DNA from: Trichomonas vaginalis G3
Lineage: Eukaryota; Parabasalia; Trichomonadida; Trichomonadidae
NCBI RefSeq assembly: GCF_026262505.1
Contig: NC_067203.1
Span: forward strand, 12,226,392-12,290,391
Length of the DNA: 64,000 bases
Reading direction: 5' to 3'
The translations under genes and the position numbers were made by a program. Below are positions 40,526 to 50,900 of the stretch, piece by piece (position 1 is the stretch's first letter; each line of letters starts with the position of its first letter). The notes under the pieces are model-generated. The model did no database searches. It was given only the letters and a program-made list of their open reading frames with translations, and had not been told where the DNA came from.

Positions 40526-43462
40526 ATGTATGCAGAGCGGGCAGAAGCCTTTACTCATAATTCATGCAAAAAGGTTGCCCAGCTCGTAAAAGTTGTCACT
40601 ATCATGGCAGAGCAGGCTCGAGATTCTCAAATGTCATTAGTTCGATACACAAATCACTATGAAGAAGCAATTCACAAACTTTCTGATGATTATATTGATC
40701 GATTAAATGAAATGGGCTCTCAGCTTTCTAAATATCGTAAATCTGTTATTGATAAGATGTGTAGACACTTTGGAAATAAATATAAAGATTCAAAAGGTGA
40801 TTATACAGCTTCAGTTAAAAACGTAGCAGCTCAATTCTCGGATATTGTTGCAAATTTCAAGAAACTACGAAAAGATTGCGTTAAATTCGAAACAGACGTT
40901 ACAATTTCTGCAAATGAAGTCACAAAATCAGCAGACGACTTCTTTTCTGATGTTAAGAAACAAAAATCAAAACGAATAATGCATAATTTACTCAAAACAA
41001 ATCCAGAAATGAACGAAAAGTTACAGCAAATTCAAGATTCAATCAATGAATCTGCAACAAAGTTCAGAAAAATGCAAGAAGAGCAAGATATAGCAATGAC
41101 TCTACTAAATGCGCAGATCAAACGAGTTTCTCCAAAAGAATTACGAAAAAGATTTCCAGAATTTCAGAATTACAAGAAACAGTTAACAGAATTACACAAA
41201 TCAGTGACAGAGTTAAATAAAGCATATACATCATTGAAGTCAGCTTCTTCTGCATATACAACCAAATCAAAACCGATATACAAGAAAATTATTAATGAAG
41301 CATTAACTTCTGAAACAAGAAGAAACTCTTCTAAAGATGAATATATTAGGAAAATGAATAAGGAGCAAAAAGAGCATGCAAAAGTTATAGCATCCCTAAA
41401 TAAACAGAATAAGCAATTAAATAAAACCAGAGCTGAAGAATTAAATGCGATTTCGAAACAGATCGAAGCAATTAGAAATCAAATCGAAGAATCATACCAT
41501 CAAAATGAAGAACAGACTAAAAAGAAAAATGAAATCGATGAAAATCTAAGACAAAACCAAAATGACAAAAATCAAGCAGAACAAACTCTTTTAAAATCTA
41601 AAAATCTAAGAAATGAGCATAGCATTCAATTATCTTTAACTAAGACGGAAGAAATTAAAAAATCTATGGATAACGATATTAATATTATAATGAAATCAAG
41701 GGTTGAAGCGAAAAATGCTTTTCATAATAATATTATAAATGATTTGCAAGTATTTGCAGGATATCTAAGTAGTGAACAACACAGATTTAAAGATTTGCTG
41801 ACAAATTTCGATAACAGCTTAAAAGAATCATTCTCTTCAGTTGATAAACTTGCAGAGATAAGTATTAAAACATATAACGCTGAAATTGAAAATTTGATGT
41901 CTTTAATTAAGTCAATTAAAGCACAGAATAATAAAATTCAAGATCAAAACATACAAGAAAACGAAGCAAAAGTCAAAGATCTCATTAAAACATATGATGA
42001 TAGACAAAAAACAAAATACGATAATTATAAACAGCAACTTGATCATCATATCATTATTAGGAATAAAAAGATCGATGAAACAAAACAAGGCTTTTCTCAT
42101 GATCTAGAAGAAAAACAAACACAACTTAATGCCGAGTTTTCAAATCAACTTCAACAGAATTCAGAACAATTTGAAAAGGAAATAACAAATGATAAAGAAG
42201 TTGAGAATCACAACTTTGAAATACTCAAATATCAGACTCAACTTAAAAATCAAGAAGCCTCTGTTCAGTATTCAAAAGATACATTAGAAAAAACAATAAA
42301 TAATCTTGACCATGAGATAAATCAAGCAGATAAATCTTTGAGAGCTTTTCAAAGATCAATAAAGACACAGACATCAGAGATAATTGAACAATTTGAGATG
42401 CAAATCACGGTTGATCAGGTCAAACTTAAAGATGCAATTGAAAATATTAGCAAATTATATTCAAAAGAAGAAAACCAACAAGGTTGTGATATTATTGAAG
42501 CAATTAGGAGAGTTCAACAGACCAAAAATAGAACTGATGATTTGATTCTTAAAAGGACACGCGAATACGAAGAAATCAAAGCAAAATATGAAAAAGCAAA
42601 AATCGAAATTCAAAATAAAATCTCCCAATTGAAAAGTGGTGCTATTGAAAAGGAAAAGATCAGACAAATTGCCGAACAACAAGTACGAGCTGAAGTTTCA
42701 ATTGAAGATAGAATTGCTGATTCAGAAGAACAAATACAAAAACTCAAAAAAGAAATCGAAAATGAAAAATCAAAAGGCGAAAAGCAAAAATCTTTGATTC
42801 TTCATACAATTGAAACAGACAAGAAGATGTTTGAAGACTGCAAAAAGGAAATAGAAGATTCGATATCAAAAATTCCAGATCATCTTCAACCAGAAAAAGA
42901 AATAATGATTGAAAAAGTCAATAATAAGAAAAATGAGATTACAAAAAATTTTAATAACGAAATGACTAAATTAAAACAAAGAAAAGAGTTTTTAGAGAAC
43001 CAACAAAAAGAAGTTATTGAATCGAATCAGGTCTCTATCTCTAAACTTGTGAAACAAAATGACGATGATTCTGCTAAACAACAAAATGAACATAATAAAA
43101 TCTTCACAAACATGAAAAGTAATTTTATGAAGATATCAGATCAATTTGATAAGAAAGTAATAGAATTAACATCTCATTATGTGGAGAAATTGGCAGAATC
43201 TATGGATAAAATGAAAAGAGATGTCGAAGATCGTGATATTTATGAAGCAAAAGCGCAATCAAGTCAACTTTCACGAGATATTGAACAAGAATTCAACTCA
43301 TTTTATGGTTTTCTTTCCAATGCAAGGAAACCAGTCGTGGAACCAAAATCACCGATTCAAAAAAATGAATCAGAAAGGAACATCAGTACTGGAGCACCAA
43401 GAAGAGCAGCTACTGCTCATTCCACCAGACCACGAAGCAACAGATCGCGTATACCAGCTTAA
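40526..43462 (+). CDS. Long coiled-coil protein (about 978 aa)
   Basis: Almost the whole protein is helical coiled coil: a first part with aromatic and basic residues (YAERAEAFTHNSCKKVAQL, YRKSVIDKMCRHFGNKYK), then long Glu/Lys/Gln heptads to about residue 930, then a basic Ser/Arg tail (TARPRSNRSRIPA-like). The first in-frame ATG is at 40526; the frame is open upstream to 40439, but that part is not protein-like and borders element D. Such proteins are common as cytoskeletal or vesicle-tethering components; no specific family is recognised. The promoter was probably affected by insertion of D. Confidence 0.75.
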   Translation: MYAERAEAFTHNSCKKVAQLVKVVTIMAEQARDSQMSLVRYTNHYEEAIHKLSDDYIDRLNEMGSQLSKYRKSVIDKMCRHFGNKYKDSKGDYTASVKNVAAQFSDIVANFKKLRKDCVKFETDVTISANEVTKSADDFFSDVKKQKSKRIMHNLLKTNPEMNEKLQQIQDSINESATKFRKMQEEQDIAMTLLNAQIKRVSPKELRKRFPEFQNYKKQLTELHKSVTELNKAYTSLKSASSAYTTKSKPIYKKIINEALTSETRRNSSKDEYIRKMNKEQKEHAKVIASLNKQNKQLNKTRAEELNAISKQIEAIRNQIEESYHQNEEQTKKKNEIDENLRQNQNDKNQAEQTLLKSKNLRNEHSIQLSLTKTEEIKKSMDNDINIIMKSRVEAKNAFHNNIINDLQVFAGYLSSEQHRFKDLLTNFDNSLKESFSSVDKLAEISIKTYNAEIENLMSLIKSIKAQNNKIQDQNIQENEAKVKDLIKTYDDRQKTKYDNYKQQLDHHIIIRNKKIDETKQGFSHDLEEKQTQLNAEFSNQLQQNSEQFEKEITNDKEVENHNFEILKYQTQLKNQEASVQYSKDTLEKTINNLDHEINQADKSLRAFQRSIKTQTSEIIEQFEMQITVDQVKLKDAIENISKLYSKEENQQGCDIIEAIRRVQQTKNRTDDLILKRTREYEEIKAKYEKAKIEIQNKISQLKSGAIEKEKIRQIAEQQVRAEVSIEDRIADSEEQIQKLKKEIENEKSKGEKQKSLILHTIETDKKMFEDCKKEIEDSISKIPDHLQPEKEIMIEKVNNKKNEITKNFNNEMTKLKQRKEFLENQQKEVIESNQVSISKLVKQNDDDSAKQQNEHNKIFTNMKSNFMKISDQFDKKVIELTSHYVEKLAESMDKMKRDVEDRDIYEAKAQSSQLSRDIEQEFNSFYGFLSNARKPVVEPKSPIQKNESERNISTGAPRRAATAHSTRPRSNRSRIPA

Positions 43463-43747
43463 TTTATATTTATATTTTTATTTTTGTTTATTATAAATTT
43501 ATATGTATTGTTTGTATTGATTAATTTAACCAACCTAATTTTTTTGGTACATAGAAATCGCTTAATTTATAGAATCATTGGAAATGGCAGGGATTTAAAT
43601 GAGGTGCAAAAAATACGAAAAATGATAATTTATTTCTAATGGAATTCATAATCGAAAATATCAGAAAAAGAAATAATCATATAATGGAAGTTCGGCTATT
43701 TCTTTATAATTTCTTTTTATTGTAAAACGAAGAGCTATATAATGAAT

Positions 43748-45183
43748 TTAATGAAGAGCATTATAATCTTTTGCATTTATATGTGAAAGTAAAATTTTTG
43801 CCATTTCTTTTAAATGATTTTGTGCAACATAATGAAGAGTAGTTACTCCATATATATCTTTTTCATTGACATTTGCACCATGTGAAAGTAGAATTTCGGC
43901 CATTTCTTTATAATTATTCTGTACTGCACAACGAAGAGCAGTTACTCCATATATATCTTTTTCATTGACATTTGCACCATGTGAAAGCAGAATTTCGACC
44001 ATTTCTTTGTAATCATGACTTGCTGCATAATAAAGAGCGAATGCTCCAAATTTAGCTTTTTTATCGACATTTGCACCGTGTGAAAGAAGAAGTTCGGCTG
44101 TTTCTTTACTATTATTCATTGCAGCAATATGAAGTGAAGTCAATTCATAATCATCTATTGCATTGACATTTGCACCATGTGAAAGAAGAAGTTCGGCCAT
44201 TTCTTTACTATTTCTTGCTGATGCATAATGAAGAGCAGTTTTTTATCACAATTCACAATATTGATTTTTGCTCCTTGTGATATGAAATATTCACAAAGAG
44301 ATGGAATAGCAAATATCGCCGATTTAATAAAGCAATGATCAATCTTATATTTATAATATTTATCGAAATAAACCAAAAATGCTTCAAGATTATTGTAAAT
44401 TCCGCAAAATTCTAAATCGATTTCTATATAATATTCATTCATCAAGAATGTAACAAAATCAATGTTGTGTGAAATAATTGCATATTTCATGCATTCTTTA
44501 TTTGGTTTTTGAGATTTCAAACATTCACTCATGATCTCTGGATTTCCTCCTAAAAATGAAAATTGTAGACATTTTTGAGTTATTTTTGAGTCAAATTTCG
44601 TTCTTAATAACTTGAAACAATCAACAGCTCCATGGTAACAACATAATTCAAGTAATGAATATCCTTTATTAGAATATGGATAAAAATTGCTTTTAAGTCT
44701 TTGATATTTATAAAATCCTTTGCTTGCTGTAAATGCGATGAATTTTTCTAAATCATTATACATAATTGCTCTGTATATTGTATTTTCTGTATGAATATCC
44801 AGATTTTCTGCATCATTATCGTCGAAATCACCAGATTCGTCTAATTTAATTCCATATTCTTTATAAAATAGAAAGTTTGAAATAGTTGGAATGTCGTTGA
44901 CATCGTTGACATGGTAATCATCCGATATGAGTTTGGCAAGGGATAAATACGACTTTGTATAGCGATTGTTATACGGAATGAAATTTAAAATGTCTTTTAT
45001 AACATTTCGAGCCAGATGTTTCTTTGAATCAAGCAATTCTGTTTTGATCATTTTGTATATCTCGTTTAATTCTTCTTCTTTTTCCGTTTTTAGCTGATAC
45101 AAAGCATTGTATGAATCAATATAGTATTTGTAGATGCTTCGCAATTTGCTGTATTCATTTGTATCAATGTCTTGGTCTGACAT
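43748..45183 (-). pseudogene. Ankyrin-repeat gene with one frameshift (paralogue of 18620-20527)
   Basis: The N-terminal 310 residues are the DUF3447-like domain (SLLELCCYHGAVDCFKLL, IISHNIDFVTFLMNEYY). Near 44237-44242 a run of six A (coding strand) where seven would keep frame shifts the reading after NCDKK, and the ankyrin repeats (TALHYASARNSKEMAELLLS, then four more) continue in another frame. Faint repeat remains extend past 43748 to about 43680. One base in a homopolymer could be a sequencing error, so the gene might be functional. Its start codon is about 215 bp from the left end of Maverick R3. Confidence 0.8.
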
Positions 45184-45410
45184 TAATTATTTTTAACGCA
45201 TCTCTCTCATCACACGAACAAAATAAGGAGTTTATAACCTTAAGATACAGGGAAAATTAAGAGAATCAGTTCATATCGGAGAAAATCCTTAAAAATGTCA
45301 CACTTGTTAAATATCAGCTATTAAATGTAGTAACTTATAAGGATAAAGGAATAAATGGCTGAAACTTTCTTGTGGCATCTAGAATTATTATGCATGGTAG
45401 TACAGTATAC

Positions 45411-45454
45411 ATTGTGCGTCGCCTGTAGCCTACAGCTACAGTCACCGACACAAT
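45411..45454. repeat. Imperfect hairpin at the left end of R3
   Basis: ATTGTGCGTCGCCTGTAGC pairs with GCTACAGTCACCGACACAAT across CTACA. It is followed by AAAAAAGTGACAGAAAACTG, which resembles AAAAGTGACAGAAAAGTG near the R1 right end (about 7194). Terminal position is inferred. Confidence 0.5.
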
Positions 45455-45542
45455 GAAAAAAGTGACAGAAAACTGACACCATACGGGCGCGCATATGTAC
45501 GCATATATGTGTAAAAATAAACGTTCATATGTAAACTAACCT

Positions 45543-47231
45543 TTATTCACTAGCAGGGGCTGATAAATCATAATCGTCGAGAAGTACGATAGGTGGTCCC
45601 ACCTGTTTAATCTGTATGGAGAGGCAAACGTGACGTAAGAAGCATAACACTGGTTTCTCAGTATATTTAATAGACTCTGCTGTTGGCTTAACTGTAAGCT
45701 TATATGTAATAGGTGAATTAGATAACTGACCCTGTTGGAATGTATAATCAGTTTCGCAAGGGAATCCACATAGGTAATGACCTAAGTCATTTGACTCGAT
45801 TCCAAATTGAGGGACTGATGTGGTTGTGATAGACCTCATGACATCATAGTTGAAGCCAACAGTATCGTTATTATTGTTAGTGGCATTTGCCTGCATCTCA
45901 TAGAAGATTGGATCATTAGATGCTTGAGCCTCAGCGGGTATGTTACCATATGCTCCACAGTTCAATTGAATTTGTTCAAACAATGGATTTTCATAGGTAG
46001 TGTTATAATTAGGTGTTTTCTTAAATAGTGTATAAATGGTGTTCACATATAATGGAGTAAATGCTGCCGTGAATGTACAAGGAGTTCCTTCACCTTTAGC
46101 CATTGAACCATCCATAGTAATGCAGTCAATTCTTTTGATTGGGAAGTTTAGAGTCTTTGCCGAATATCTTGTCACCAAATCACTATAGATGTTAGGGTCC
46201 AAAGAGAATGAGTTACAGTATGTAATCATTTCAAAGAAGTTTGCATTCTTCTTAGTGAACTTAATAAACTTGGTACCAAATGATATCGTACTCTTATCGG
46301 CATTCCAAGTTACAGTATCAATAACTTTGATACCTTCATAGATAGGAGTGAAGTGATTAGTGATTGGAATATAGCTTGTAACATTGGCTTGCATGTTCGG
46401 TAATGGTAGAATATCCTGATAACTTAATGGTGTCCAAACCATACCAGCAATACTGAACTTAACCTTAAGTTGTAAGTTACCAGCAAACGCTGGAAGGAAT
46501 CTAATGTTATTAAGTATTAGGAATCTTCTTAGGTCAATCTTGATTGGTATGTGGAACTTTAATGTAGTTGCACCACTAATTGGTTTATTGAACTCAATAA
46601 TCTGTCCAGAACGAACTGTATCACATCTATTGAAAACATCTTTATGTCTAGCCTTACTAAATACATCAACTTTCTTAATAGCTTCTGTTGTAGATGCAGT
46701 AGAAGTAATGTAACCTTCTTCTCTAGCATTATCTTGTGTATAAACACTTTTACCATTAGCGATTAATTGATATGATTCAACAGCATAGAATGAATCAATG
46801 TATCCCAACCAAATTGCTGGAAGATGTGCACATGATTTGCCACCAGCATATTTAGTATCAATTGCTTTAATTGCTGTAACATTTGATCCTGTAGGAGCTG
46901 TCTCAACAGCTCTTTCTTTATATACTTCACCATCATATTTAGGAACTTTTTCATCAGCTGGTTCAGTTTCTGTTGTAATTATGCACTCACCATCGACATA
47001 ACCACTAATGAACGTATTATATAAGTCAATCATGTTCTCACCAGGTGGTGATATGTTAAATGTAATATAACCGTTATCAATAGTATTTGTCGGCATAGCT
47101 GGCACTTTTGTTGGGACATATCTATGGTTAGTATCTCCAATAGGAACTGCCCCATCAACTTGATCGAAATAATATCTTACTTGTCTGATGGAATCAGCAA
47201 TACTGTATGTATTGAGGTTATCGTTCAACAT
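45543..47231 (-). CDS. Major capsid protein, probable double jelly-roll (562 aa)
   Basis: Length, beta-rich composition and position fit the Polinton major capsid protein. Telling stretches are YITFNISPPGENMIDLYNT near residue 56 and the block FHIPIKIDLRRFLILNN followed by IRFLPAFAGNLQLKVKFS near 240-265, as in double jelly-roll capsid proteins where a strand pair precedes a conserved leucine-rich turn. It would form the icosahedral shell. I see no transmembrane segment. It is the first gene from the left end. The start follows a CTGAGAAAG-containing spacer shared with the next gene on the same strand. Confidence 0.75.
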   Translation of the reverse strand: MLNDNLNTYSIADSIRQVRYYFDQVDGAVPIGDTNHRYVPTKVPAMPTNTIDNGYITFNISPPGENMIDLYNTFISGYVDGECIITTETEPADEKVPKYDGEVYKERAVETAPTGSNVTAIKAIDTKYAGGKSCAHLPAIWLGYIDSFYAVESYQLIANGKSVYTQDNAREEGYITSTASTTEAIKKVDVFSKARHKDVFNRCDTVRSGQIIEFNKPISGATTLKFHIPIKIDLRRFLILNNIRFLPAFAGNLQLKVKFSIAGMVWTPLSYQDILPLPNMQANVTSYIPITNHFTPIYEGIKVIDTVTWNADKSTISFGTKFIKFTKKNANFFEMITYCNSFSLDPNIYSDLVTRYSAKTLNFPIKRIDCITMDGSMAKGEGTPCTFTAAFTPLYVNTIYTLFKKTPNYNTTYENPLFEQIQLNCGAYGNIPAEAQASNDPIFYEMQANATNNNNDTVGFNYDVMRSITTTSVPQFGIESNDLGHYLCGFPCETDYTFQQGQLSNSPITYKLTVKPTAESIKYTEKPVLCFLRHVCLSIQIKQVGPPIVLLDDYDLSAPASE

Positions 47232-47251
47232 CTTTCTCAGCTATAAAAAAT

Positions 47252-47701
47252 TTACAATCTTCTTATTCTTGGGATTATTCGTCTTATTTGTGGCTGAGGT
47301 TTAGGAGGTTCTGGTTCAGGCTCTGGTTCATCATCGAAGTGTATTCTTTTCTCTTCCATTGATTGAACATATTCTTGATTCTCTTTAGTTTCCTTCTCAC
47401 GTTCAATTGGGTCCATGTTTGGTTCATTAACTACACTGTTACGTTCTAATATCTTTGTCATCATCTCTAACAACATTTTATTAGTATATGCTTGTTCTTC
47501 TTCTTTCTTCTCATCAACTTTAGGAGCTTCTTGAACAACAGGAGCTGGGGCAGGAGCTGGTGAATTCAATGGTGCCTTTCTCTTTCTAACTTGAACTGAA
47601 CCATTCTTCATATGACAAACATAATATAATGGATGTTGTATTCCTTTAGCTTCATTCAATATGATTGATTGCTTTTCACTTGGTGAAAGTTTTGACGTCA
47701 T
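47252..47701 (-). CDS. Basic Maverick protein with YYVxxMKNG motif (149 aa)
   Basis: The N-terminus (LSPSEKQSIILNEAKG) leads to YYVCHMKNGSVQVRKRK, a motif shared with the genes at 1153-1736 and 62872-63108. A Pro/Ala linker, a helix (TNKMLLEMMTKILERN), an acidic stretch and a basic end (IRRIIPRIRRL) follow. The start MTSKLSPSE at 47701 is chosen because longer readings run into the divergent gene. Function unknown; the basic end suggests nucleic-acid contact. Confidence 0.6.
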   Translation of the reverse strand: MTSKLSPSEKQSIILNEAKGIQHPLYYVCHMKNGSVQVRKRKAPLNSPAPAPAPVVQEAPKVDEKKEEEQAYTNKMLLEMMTKILERNSVVNEPNMDPIEREKETKENQEYVQSMEEKRIHFDDEPEPEPEPPKPQPQIRRIIPRIRRL

Positions 47702-47735
47702 TTCTATCCTAATAAAATTTTTTACTCCTAACAAA

Positions 47736-47963
47736 ATGACTGAGAATACTTTCGACAGAGAAGCACTCAAGAATGAACTTCGTGAAGAAATACTTAATGA
47801 ACTCAAACCAAAAGAACAAACACAAGAAGAGAAACCAGCTAAACCAAAGCGTAAACTCACAGAGAAACAATTAGCTGCATTAGCAGCTGGACGCGCAAAG
47901 AATCCACGAATGATTGCAAAGAAATTGAGAGAAGAGGAAGAAGCTAAGAAAAATAATAAGTAA
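47736..47963 (+). CDS. Small Lys/Ala-rich protein (75 aa)
   Basis: MTENTFDREALKNELREEIL is helical, followed by KPKRKLTEKQLAALAAGRAK, a short basic helix pattern seen in many small viral DNA-associated proteins. The start lies 34 bp from the divergent gene and the end 4 bp from the polymerase end. DNA binding is likely from charge, not shown. Confidence 0.55.
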   Translation: MTENTFDREALKNELREEILNELKPKEQTQEEKPAKPKRKLTEKQLAALAAGRAKNPRMIAKKLREEEEAKKNNK

Positions 47964-47967
47964 GTGT

Positions 47968-50900
47968 TTAGAACTTTAACTTACGTTCAAAAGATGACTT
48001 CGTTGAAATAGTGAAGTCCTTATTTTTGTTGAAGCATGGTTTCGAACCAATGCACAAGTCAAAGGTTATCTCATCACCTTCATAAAGAGATTTGTACAAT
48101 TCCACGATGCTATATTTTTCCCCAACTTTCTCAGGGAAGAACAAACCTTTCTTCTCGTCATAATGTACTTGTATCGCATCTGGGAACATTTGGTTTGCAG
48201 TAAGTGCAATTACGTCCTGTGTGATTCCCTTCATTCGACAGTGGAAAGCAATTTCCTTGAGGTCATTGGTTAATTCGTCGAGGTAAGTCTTCTTTCCAAC
48301 GAATATAGATCTTTGTGCCTTAGACATATGTCCTGCAGTAATCTCTGCAAAGTCTGAATGAAATTGACCCAGTGCTTTTCCAATGAGTTCTCTGTTATAC
48401 CTTCTCTTGTATTCTTCTGCTAACTTATCTAAGTCCTTCTCATACAAGTGTAAACTATCTGTATCCTGATAGAACAACTTCAAGCCCAAATCTTCTGCTG
48501 TGAAGAATACTTCATTCATGATTCGTTTGGACATAGAAAGGATTGAAACACCTAATGGACAATAGTTAAAGTGACGAACGATAGGTTTAAATGACTTTAC
48601 ACATGAAAGTTCGGAATCGGGGATGAACTCTATTGTCTGTATGTCATTATAGTTCTTAATGATATAGTCAGTGAGCTTATTGTCCTTGATGAAACGAATC
48701 TTTTTGTCAATGGGCTTTAATATCGTCTTACCATAGATACTGTTCAAAAGAAGTTTGATGATCTCTTGTATCGGATTACCTTCCTTCTTATACTTAGCAC
48801 GTAATTCGAAGAGCTTCTTAACTTCATTCCTTATTGTCATGTCCCTTTTTCCATCATAATAGTATCCATCAATGACTTTGCATGAGATCTCTTGGAACTT
48901 GATCAGATCTTGAAGCGTAATGTGGTCTACGAACATCTTGCAGCATGTATTGGAACTTCTGGCAACATGTAAGTCAGGGTTGATGTCAGGATTGACGACA
49001 ATCAATGGGAATGCTGAGTTCTTACCGATCGACAAGATCTCGATCTGACAGTAAAATCCTGAGATGAACTTTTCCTTTGTTGGTTCAGCTTGGTCATCAT
49101 CAAAGAGATGCTCCAACAAGTATTCACTGCTCTTCATCTCTTCTGTCATAACTTTTGGAATTCCTTCTAAACAGTAAAGTCTAGCAATTGCTGATGGATA
49201 CAATGATACAGCATCGAAGTCAGTGATGAGTTCTCCTTCATTGTATTGCTTCTTGTTCTCAGCTAGCATGCATCTTCCTCCTTGAATACACTTGGAAATA
49301 TATTCACGAGGTTTTCCTGCAAGATCAAAGAGATTACCGTTCTTCCAATATACTCTCTTCTCAAAGAGTTTGTTTGAGATAGAACTTATTGAAACATAAT
49401 CATAAGCATCTATTTCAAACTCAGTCATGAGGTCATTGCGGAACTTAAGAAAGCCATCTCGTAAAATGCGTACATCTTGACCGCAATAGAATGACGAATA
49501 AACTTCCATGTCAAAGTGTTCATCATCAATCTTGCAATCTTCAATCTTCTCAATGTTCTCATTAAAAGCTTCAATATCTTTGACATGATTCATGGCATCA
49601 TCGATGTTACCAACTTTAGTTGTATTAACTAACTCTTCCGTGTAGTAATTATATGGGAAAACTTCTTTTTCACCACTAGTGAGGTGAAACATTTCAGGGA
49701 ATCTTTCCAACTTAGTTGAGATGATTGCATAAGAGTCTTTGAAGCAGAGAAGTTTTCCTTTGTACTTTCCTTGTATCTGCATCGTTTGTGAACCTTTGAT
49801 GATTGGAGTTCCTGTAATCTCTTCTAACTGAGACATGAGAAAAGTGACATCGTACGATAAGTTGTGGAAATAAACTAAACTCTTATCTGGTAAAGCTTCG
49901 AGGAATTTTGACGCACAGTCACTTCCCCAAATTGATGTATAACCATCATCGTCATCTTCCATGAAACAAATGTTGTATGCTTTGTGAATGTTTCCATCAG
50001 TTGATGCTTCGAAGTCAGCAAAGAAAACATGTTCTCTTGGGAACTTCATGTCTTTCTTCGTCTCTGAACTCCAATCTTTCTTCATCCTTGCGCAATAACG
50101 CTCATTGTATGTGAGGTCAATCATTTCTTCAAGGTTCTCATTATACATCGTTGTGAAGTATGTGCAAAGTTCTCCTGTTCTAATTGGTTCGAAATAATTG
50201 TTAGCAAACAAGAGTTCAATGACTTTTGCAAGTGGTGTAACTAACTTTGAGTTAATTGCATACCTTGTTTCATATCTTCTGTTAACTAACATCTTCTTCT
50301 CTAAAGTCCAATCCTTGCACAACTTACAAACATCTTCATAGTTCTTGATGAACATTGAACTTATTGGAAGCTTTTCGTTCAACATGTAGTGGTCATACAT
50401 TAATAAAAGTTCTACTGTCATCTTTGGTTCTTCATCTGGTTCATAAGTATATGAATGATTTGAATACTTCTCGTTGTATTTGATGACATGGAACCTTATT
50501 CCTGTTTCTTTGGCAATAACCTTAATCTTTGACATTGGAAAATCTTTGACACGAATGATTTCCCTCATATGATTAATTGTTGCTTCGTCAACACCAGCTT
50601 GAATACAAGCGTAGATGAAACATGAATCTTTCATCATCTTCTTTGCTGTCTCTGCATTAAGTTCGTTGAAGATCTGATACCTCTCTAAGTTAATAGGTAA
50701 TTTGCATGTCCATGTCCAAAGCTGACCATTACGTGACCTGTTTCTCTTCTTTGAATGGTTTTGTTTGATGATCTTGAGTGCGATCTTTTCTTGACCTGCT
50801 GCTCTCATCGTATCTAACATAACTTGTTCTTCAGCTGTGAGTTTATATGGTGTGTACGTTCCTTTTCTCAAAGCAGAAGCATCAACATCTGAATAAGCTG

